A DNA stretch of 64,000 nt from Nocardioidaceae bacterium SCSIO 66511 (GTDB taxonomy: Bacteria > Actinomycetota > Actinomycetes > Propionibacteriales > Nocardioidaceae), in contig CP095846.1 in NCBI GenBank assembly GCA_023100825.1, positions 2,046,001 through 2,110,000 of the forward strand, written 5' to 3'. Position 1 is the first letter of the stretch. Every line of letters begins with the position of its first letter. Under the pieces are notes generated by a model, which saw only the letters and a program-made list of their open reading frames with translations, made no database searches and was not told where the DNA came from. Position numbers and translations under genes: made by a program. Shown one piece after another: positions 59,109-64,000 of the stretch.

Positions 59109-59179
59109 AGGTGGAGACGGGATTCGAACCCGTGTACACGGCTTTGCAGGCCGTTGCCTCGCCTCTCGGCCACTCCACC
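59109..59179 (-). tRNA. tRNA-Cys (GCA)
   Basis: Minus-strand cloverleaf: acceptor GGTGGAG/CTCCACC, anticodon loop CTGCAAA gives GCA, T-loop GGTTCGAATCC, discriminator U as required for Cys. No encoded CCA. Confidence 0.96.
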
Positions 59180-59218
59180 AGATAGTGCTTGGGAGGTGGG
59201 CCTGCATGACCCGCTCCG

Positions 59219-59290
59219 AGCGGACGACGGGATTCGAACCCGCGACCCTCACCTTGGCAAGGTGATGCTCTACCACTGAGCCACGTCCGC
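59219..59290 (-). tRNA. tRNA-Gly (GCC)
   Basis: Minus-strand cloverleaf: acceptor GCGGACG/CGTCCGC, anticodon loop TTGCCAA gives GCC, GGTTCGAATCC T-loop, discriminator U. No encoded CCA. Promoter-proximal member of the cluster. Confidence 0.96.
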
Positions 59291-59386
59291 ATGCGCTCCA
59301 AGAACAGTCTCTTTGGAGGCGTTCGAAACCTTAGCCGATCGCGACCGTCGAGACCAAACCGGGGCGGCTTGGGTAGCGTGTCGACC

Positions 59387-60208
59387 ATGCGCGTGTGGAT
59401 CAACGGCCGACTGCTCGACCGTAGCGATGAGCCCGCCGTCAGCGTTCTCGACCACGGGATCACGGTCGGAGACGGCGTGTTCGAGACGGCTCAGATCGTC
59501 GACGGTCAAGCGTTCGCCTTGACGCGCCATCTCGATCGGCTGACCACTTCGGCGCTCGGCCTCGGGCTCGCGCCGCCCGATACCGAGGCTGTACGCGCAG
59601 GTGCGAAGGCGGTCATCGAGGCCCAGGAGATCCCGTACGGAGCATTGCGGATCACGGTGACGGCCGGGATCGGCCCGCTCGGGTCGGCTCGGCTGGACAG
59701 CGAGCAGACGGTCATCGTCGCCGCGCAGCCGATCAAGCGCCCCGGGCCCACGACTGCGATCGTCACTGTGCCGTGGCCGCGTAACGAGCGCGGCGTTCTC
59801 GCCGGCCTCAAGACCACGTCGTACGCCGAGAACGCGCTGCTCGTGTCGCGTGCGCGAGCCGAAGGCGCGACGGAGGCGGTCATGCCCAACACCGTCGGCG
59901 AGCTCTGCGAGGGGACGGGATCGAACGTGTTCTACGTACTCGACGGCACGCTCGTCACGCCGACGCTCGCCTCCGGGTGCCTGGCCGGCATCACCCGGGC
60001 GCTGGTCACGGAGTGGTGCGATGTCGTCGAGCGCGACGACACGATCGACGTGCTGCACACCGCCGACGAGGTCTTCCTGACCAGTTCGACGCGCGCGGTG
60101 TTGCCGGTGCATGCGGTCGACCATCGTTCGCTCGATGCGCCCGGACCCATCACCCGAGACGTCCTCGAGACATGGGAGCGCAGGGTCAAGGACGACGTCG
60201 ACCCGTGA
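59387..60208 (+). CDS. Class IV aminotransferase / aminodeoxychorismate lyase-like
   Basis: 273 residues, fold type IV PLP enzyme. Catalytic Lys in GLKTTSYAENALL (about 145), substrate/PLP residues in VGDGVFETAQIVDG at the start and GELCEGTGSNVFYVLDGTLV, LASGCLAGITRALV and VFLTSSTRAVLPVH at the end. This arrangement is nearest to PabC (4-amino-4-deoxychorismate lyase) but D-amino and branched-chain aminotransferases share it. ATG 59387 starts the family-like WINGRLLDRSD. Single gene between tRNAs. Confidence 0.86.
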   Translation: MRVWINGRLLDRSDEPAVSVLDHGITVGDGVFETAQIVDGQAFALTRHLDRLTTSALGLGLAPPDTEAVRAGAKAVIEAQEIPYGALRITVTAGIGPLGSARLDSEQTVIVAAQPIKRPGPTTAIVTVPWPRNERGVLAGLKTTSYAENALLVSRARAEGATEAVMPNTVGELCEGTGSNVFYVLDGTLVTPTLASGCLAGITRALVTEWCDVVERDDTIDVLHTADEVFLTSSTRAVLPVHAVDHRSLDAPGPITRDVLETWERRVKDDVDP

Positions 60209-60250
60209 TTTCAGCGCGCCGGCCGGGTGCGTTAAGGTTGCGACGCTAAG

Positions 60251-60322
60251 GGGCGATTGGCGCAGTGGTAGCGCGCTTCGTTCACACCGAAGAGGTCACT
60301 GGTTCGAACCCAGTATCGCCCA
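60251..60322 (+). tRNA. tRNA-Val (CAC)
   Basis: Plus-strand cloverleaf: acceptor GGGCGAT/ATCGCCC, anticodon loop TTCACAC gives CAC, T-arm GGTTCGAACC, discriminator A, no encoded CCA. The body is close to the Val-GAC gene 1.2 kb away, so the two are likely relatives by duplication. Bases 60323-60492 show nothing recognisable. Confidence 0.96.
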
Positions 60323-60492
60323 CCCTTGTCTGCGCATTGGCGGATTTGCCCGCCGAAGTACGTTGTCCTGCCAGTACGGCGGCTCCTATTGGCCCGACCG
60401 CGTACCTCGGCGGTTGATGCGTCGCCATGATCTGAGCGATATCGCGCGGCGGGGACCGCACGGCGCGATGATAGGAGCGCGGGTACGCCACA

Positions 60493-61029
60493 GTGGATCG
60501 ACCCGTACCGGAGGCGTACGTGTCGAGACTCAAGCGATTCGTGACCGGTCCGCCGGGCCGGACCATCGGTTCTCTGGTGTGTGCGCTGCTCGTCCTTTAC
60601 GGCTTCCCGACCGAGCTCGCCTTCCGGCGCGACGCCGTCGGGCTGGTCTGTCTCGTCGTCGGCACGGTCGGCATGTCGTGGCTCGTCGCCGTGCAGATCC
60701 AGCGCATGACCGCACAGAAGAACCGTCCGAGCAGACGGCTGGGCGGGGTACTCAGCCTGATCGCCATCGCAACGTGCTTCTTCGCGCTCACGTACTACTT
60801 GATAGAGGTCAACGCACCGCGGCAGTTCGACGGTCTCTCCACGCGGACCGATGCGTTGTACTACGCGGTCGTCACGCTCGGCACCGTTGGGTACGGCGAC
60901 GTGCACGCCGTCGGCCAGATCGCTCGCATCGCGACAATGGTGCAGGTTGTCTTCAACCTGATCGTGATCGGCGCGCTGCTCGCAGTGTCGTCGTCACTGC
61001 TGGCCGAGCGACTCAGCAGACGCGACTAG
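60493..61029 (+). CDS. Two-pore-domain-like potassium channel protein
   Basis: 178 residues. Selectivity filter TLGTVGYGDVHAVGQIAR near residue 130, between a span (VLSLIAIATCFFALTYYLIE) and a last span (ATMVQVVFNLIVIGALLAVS). Two more hydrophobic segments precede. The filter is canonical, so a tetrameric K+ channel is likely; no cytosolic RCK domain follows. Start GTG 60493 has only a distant AGGAG, so a slightly later start is possible. Confidence 0.88.
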   Translation: MDRPVPEAYVSRLKRFVTGPPGRTIGSLVCALLVLYGFPTELAFRRDAVGLVCLVVGTVGMSWLVAVQIQRMTAQKNRPSRRLGGVLSLIAIATCFFALTYYLIEVNAPRQFDGLSTRTDALYYAVVTLGTVGYGDVHAVGQIARIATMVQVVFNLIVIGALLAVSSSLLAERLSRRD

Positions 61030-61048
61030 CGGGCGTTAGCGTTCGCAC

Positions 61049-61291
61049 ATGGCAGAGAACGTGGACGACTCGTCCGACGACGGCGAGTTCTGGCTCTGGG
61101 TCGAGGTGTTCCTGGCCGGCTGCCTCGCGTTCCTGATGTTCGACGCGCTAGCAGTCTCGCGGGGCTGGATGAGCGAGGAACCACTTTCGTGGGGACAGGC
61201 TCAGGTGGCGCTGGGCGGCGTGCTCCTGGTGTGGCAAGGCCGCAAGGCGATGCGTGCCGCGCGCAAGATTCGCGCTCGTCGGGCCGAGTAA
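61049..61291 (+). CDS. Small membrane protein, uncharacterised
   Basis: 80 residues: acidic N-terminus (MAENVDDSSDDGE), two hydrophobic segments (WVEVFLAGCLAFLMFDALAV and QVALGGVLLVWQG) and a basic tail (KAMRAARKIRARRAE), so both ends are likely cytosolic with a short outside loop. It follows the K+ channel by 19 bases and may be co-transcribed. No family recognised. Confidence 0.6.
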   Translation: MAENVDDSSDDGEFWLWVEVFLAGCLAFLMFDALAVSRGWMSEEPLSWGQAQVALGGVLLVWQGRKAMRAARKIRARRAE

Positions 61292-61314
61292 CTGAGCGGC
61301 TACGGCGCAGGGCA

Positions 61315-61704
61315 CTAGCCCGGGATCGCCCGGTACGTGAGCGCCGCGACGCCATCGTCGTACGTGGTGGCGCTCGTGGGTTCGAGGCCGGGAATGGCGT
61401 CGATCTGGTCGTACCAGCACCTGCCCTTCGAGACGACCGGATAGACGAAGAAGCGATACTCGTCGACGAGTCCGAGACGTACGAAGGTCTGCGCCAGTGT
61501 CGCCCCGCCGGACAGGTGGATGTCGCCACCGGGCTGCGCGGTCAGGTCGGCGACGAACGCGCGGATGTCGTCGTCGCCACGGACCCGGACCCCCTCGGCG
61601 TTGGTCCAGCCGAGGTCACCCGTTTCTGCGGACGAGAAGACGTACTTGTCTGACGGGCGAACATCGACATCGAGGGGCATCGTTGCTCCGCGGTACGTGG
61701 TCAC
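61315..61704 (-). pseudogene. Dihydrofolate reductase-fold protein, N-terminally truncated
   Basis: 129 codons corresponding to the C-terminal two thirds of RibD_C/DHFR-like proteins (usually about 180 residues): KYVFSSAETGDLGW, FVADLTAQPGGDIHLSGGAT, LAQTFVRLGLVDEYRFFVYP. The first strand with the SLDGF motif and the first nucleotide-binding helix are missing, and the sequence upstream (61705-61848) does not supply them in any frame that I can see. Probably a decayed gene; a short functional form is less likely. Confidence 0.6.
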
Positions 61705-61848
61705 AGCGTATCCGGCTCCGCGGAGGCGGCCGACGTTTCACAACGCGGTGGGCACCGCGAAAGTCGGGTGCCGATAGCATCGACGCGTCGATACCGTGGC
61801 GGATGCGGAAGCATTCGGCGTCCGCCTCAGCCATCCGAAGGAGAAGCC

Positions 61849-63825
61849 GTGTCCGAGCTGAACGTCATCGTGATCGCCGCCGCCGAGCGAGCCGAGCGCA
61901 CGGTGACGACGGGCACGAAGGCGTGGGAGCTGTTCGCCGATGATCCGGAGATCATTGCGGCTCGCGTCGACGACGACCTACGCGACCTTTCGTACGAGCT
62001 GCGCGACGGTGACACCGTCGAAGGCGTTGCGATCGACAGCCCCGACGGGCTCGACATCCTGCGCCACTCGACGGCCCACGTGATGGCGCAGGCTGTGCAG
62101 GATCTCTACCCCGAAGCCAAGCTCGGCATCGGCCCGCCCGTCGAGAACGGCTTCTACTACGACTTCGACGTCGCCGAGCCGTTCACACCCGACGATCTCG
62201 CCAAGATCGAGACCCGCATGCGCAAGATCGTCAAGGAGGGTCAGAAGTTCGCGCGTCGCGACATCTCCGACGACGACGCGCGCGAGGAGCTGTCCGACGA
62301 GCCCTACAAGCTCGAGCTGATCGGGCTGAAGAGCACCGCGGGCGACGCAGCCGAAGGAGCCAGCGTCGAGGTCGGCGAAGGCGGCCTCACGATGTACGAC
62401 AACCTCAAGCGCGACGGCGAGCTCGCCTGGACCGACCTGTGTCGTGGTCCGCATCTGCCCACCACCAAGCGCATCCCGGCGTTCAAGCTGATGCGGGTCG
62501 CCGCCGCGTACTGGCGGGGCAACGAGAACAACAAGCAGCTCCAGCGCATCTATGGCACCGCGTGGCCGAGCAAGGACGCTCTTGCCGACTACTTGCACCG
62601 GCTCGAGGAGGCGGAGCGCCGCGACCACCGAAGGCTCGGCCGCGAGCTCGATCTGTTCAGCTTCCCCGACGAGCTGGGCTCGGGGCTGCCGGTCTTCCAC
62701 CCGAAGGGCGGTGTGCTCAAGCGGGAGATGGAGGACTACGTCCGTCGGCGGCACATCGAGGAGGGCTTCGAGTACGTAGGTACGCCGCACATCACCAAGG
62801 AAGGCCTCTTCGAGACCTCCGGGCATCTGTCGCACTTCGACCACGGGATGTACCCCCCGATGGAGCTGGAGGGCGTCAACTACCGCCTGAAGGCGATGAA
62901 CTGCCCGATGCACAACCTGATCTACCGCTCCCGCGGCCGGTCGTACCGTGAGCTGCCGCTGCGGTTGTTCGAGTTCGGTTCCGTCTACCGGTACGAGAAG
63001 TCGGGCGTCGTGCACGGGCTCACCCGCGTACGCGGCATGACCCAGGACGACTCGCATTCGTACGTGACCGCCGAGCAGGCCCCCGACGAGATCAAGCATC
63101 TGCTGAGTTTCGTGCTCGGGCTGCTCAAGGACTTCGGGCTCGACGATTTCTACCTCGAGCTGTCGACTCGCGACGACAAGGGCAAGTTCATCGGCTCCGA
63201 CGAGGAGTGGGCGGTCGCGACCAAGGTTCTCGAGGACGTCGCGAAGGAGACCGGGCTCGAGCTCGTACCCGACCCAGGTGGGGCCGCGTACTACGGGCCG
63301 AAGATCTCTGTGCAGTGTCGCGACGCGATCGGACGGTCCTGGCAGCTGTCGACGATCCAGTACGACTTCAACCAGCCCGAGCGGTTCGAGCTCGAGTACA
63401 CCGCCGCAGACGGCTCGCATCAACGCCCGGTGATGATCCACTCCGCGAAGTTCGGCTCGATCGAGCGGTTCATCGGCGTACTGACCGAGCACTACGCGGG
63501 TGCGTTCCCTCCGTGGCTGGCGCCGGTTCAGGTCGTCGGCATCCCGATCGCCGAGCGGCACGTCGACTACCTGTACGACGTCGCAGCCCGCCTGAAAAAG
63601 CGCGGCATCCGCGTCGAGATCGATGAGTCCGATGACCGGATGCAGAAGAAGATCCGCAATGCACAGCTGCAGAAGGTGCCGTACATGCTGATCGCCGGCG
63701 ACAAGGACGTCGAGGCGGGGGCGGTTTCGTTCCGATACCTCTCCGGTGAGCAGGACAACGGCGTTGCCGTCGATGAGGCGGTCGAGCGCATCGCGACGGC
63801 CGTCGCGGAGCGGGCCTCAGCGTGA
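61849..63825 (+). CDS. thrS: Threonine-tRNA ligase
   Basis: 658 residues. TGS domain (about 1-65), editing domain with [16 protein letters not shown], catalytic core with zinc ligand Cys in [13 protein letters not shown], motif 2 ([22 protein letters not shown]) and motif 3 region, [10 protein letters not shown], then the anticodon-binding domain ([20 protein letters not shown]). GTG 61849 is set by AAGGAG at 61838-61843. No T-box leader is seen upstream. Stop overlaps the HIT-domain gene by 4 bases (GTGA). Confidence 0.97.
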   Translation: MSELNVIVIAAAERAERTVTTGTKAWELFADDPEIIAARVDDDLRDLSYELRDGDTVEGVAIDSPDGLDILRHSTAHVMAQAVQDLYPEAKLGIGPPVENGFYYDFDVAEPFTPDDLAKIETRMRKIVKEGQKFARRDISDDDAREELSDEPYKLELIGLKSTAGDAAEGASVEVGEGGLTMYDNLKRDGELAWTDLCRGPHLPTTKRIPAFKLMRVAAAYWRGNENNKQLQRIYGTAWPSKDALADYLHRLEEAERRDHRRLGRELDLFSFPDELGSGLPVFHPKGGVLKREMEDYVRRRHIEEGFEYVGTPHITKEGLFETSGHLSHFDHGMYPPMELEGVNYRLKAMNCPMHNLIYRSRGRSYRELPLRLFEFGSVYRYEKSGVVHGLTRVRGMTQDDSHSYVTAEQAPDEIKHLLSFVLGLLKDFGLDDFYLELSTRDDKGKFIGSDEEWAVATKVLEDVAKETGLELVPDPGGAAYYGPKISVQCRDAIGRSWQLSTIQYDFNQPERFELEYTAADGSHQRPVMIHSAKFGSIERFIGVLTEHYAGAFPPWLAPVQVVGIPIAERHVDYLYDVAARLKKRGIRVEIDESDDRMQKKIRNAQLQKVPYMLIAGDKDVEAGAVSFRYLSGEQDNGVAVDEAVERIATAVAERASA

Positions 63826-64000
63826 CACACGAAGAGCCCGATCTGGAGCACCGCGAAGGCGTCGGCATGCCCGACCGACTGCAGCGGCTCTGGACCCCGC
63901 ATCGGATGGCCTACATCAAGGGCGCATCCGAAGACGGCGCCGATGAGGAATGTCCGTTCTGCCGGATCCCGAAGCTGTCCGACGACGACGGGCTCATCCT
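63822..64000 (+). CDS. HIT-domain nucleotide hydrolase/phosphorylase (N-terminal part, cut by window edge)
   Basis: Starts at GTG 63822 overlapping the thrS stop. The visible 59 residues include [15 protein letters not shown] and [18 protein letters not shown], the N-terminus of actinobacterial HIT proteins (diadenosine-tetraphosphate phosphorylase-like) that regularly follow thrS; the H-x-H-x-H active site lies beyond the edge. The CPFC pair likely helps bind zinc. Confidence 0.88.
   Translation, partial: MTHEEPDLEHREGVGMPDRLQRLWTPHRMAYIKGASEDGADEECPFCRIPKLSDDDGLI

Noticed and set aside
59011-60322. tRNA-associated integration site
   Set aside because: No integrase or direct repeat of a tRNA 3' end; the similarity of the two Val tRNA genes covers the whole gene body and fits duplication.
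61705-61848. T-box or other riboswitch before thrS
   Set aside because: Only about 140 bases with no T-box sequence, specifier loop or terminator/antiterminator pair visible.
61978-63561. 527-residue ORF antisense to thrS
   Set aside because: Shadow of a well-defined synthetase; composition is that of a complementary frame.

Overview
The window is high-GC DNA from an actinobacterium. Signs are the near-universal G/C third codon positions, frequent GTG and one TTG start, many 4-bp ATGA/GTGA gene overlaps, the coproporphyrin-dependent haem genes hemE-hemG-hemQ, a SirA/CysH sulfur-assimilation operon with a short Arg-His-Val-Asp-type leader peptide, DUF3000 beside RNase D, an ECF41 sigma factor, ATP-dependent DNA ligase C and thrS followed by a HIT-domain gene. 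Gene content and abundant GTACG words would fit Propionibacteriales (Nocardioidaceae-like), but that rank is inference. It is mostly ordinary chromosome: no transposase, integrase, phage gene, CRISPR array or plasmid function was seen.

Layout. 0-9 kb: end of an SNF2 helicase, small zinc and secreted proteins, a DrrAB-type ABC exporter divergent from a WYL regulator, an AIM24 protein with a coupled lipoprotein, a thioesterase, a geranylgeranyl-reductase-type flavoprotein and a small secreted protein with four ELEIIR motifs. 9-18 kb: rpmF, a TehA-type channel, ppdK, a quinone oxidoreductase, a broken tricorn protease joined to a dispersed repeat, and the ECF41 sigma factor coupled to an NAD-epimerase. 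18-34 kb: SbcD/SbcC-like nuclease pair, SRPBCC protein and compact FGGY kinase, a lipoprotein, a voltage-sensor-like membrane protein, RecQ fused to a phosphoribosyltransferase-like domain, a fused SecD-SecF, a phosphodiester glycosidase, virginiamycin B lyase (all known catalytic residues present) and a membrane protein. 34.3-35 kb: repeat block. 35-42 kb: PepC, a disulfide flavoprotein, NlpC/P60 hydrolase, FTR1 iron permease behind a DtxR/IdeR-like box, RNase D. 42-48 kb: haem operon, a second complete repeat, two DHFR-fold proteins, msrB. 48-54 kb: ligC, a RibD-C reductase, and the operon sirA-small CxxC protein-cysH-chelatase with its leader. 54-64 kb: NmrA-type oxidoreductase divergent from a TetR regulator, rsgA preceded by an 18-codon basic ORF, amidase, four tRNA genes (Val-GAC, Cys, Gly, Val-CAC), a class IV aminotransferase, a potassium channel, thrS and the start of a HIT-domain gene.

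The most novel-looking material is non-coding. A roughly 300-bp intergenic repeat has hairpin modules at 16.35, 34.58 and 45.83 kb and left modules at 34.28, 34.71 and 45.65 kb. Its core hairpin keeps pairing while its bases change, and one copy has replaced the 5' end of the tricorn gene. Other candidates are a 32-bp perfect palindrome inside the repeat block, a three-way-junction RNA-like structure at 37.8 kb, a 39-bp AT-rich inverted repeat upstream of the sulfur operon, and the ELEIIR-repeat protein with an apparently leaderless promoter.
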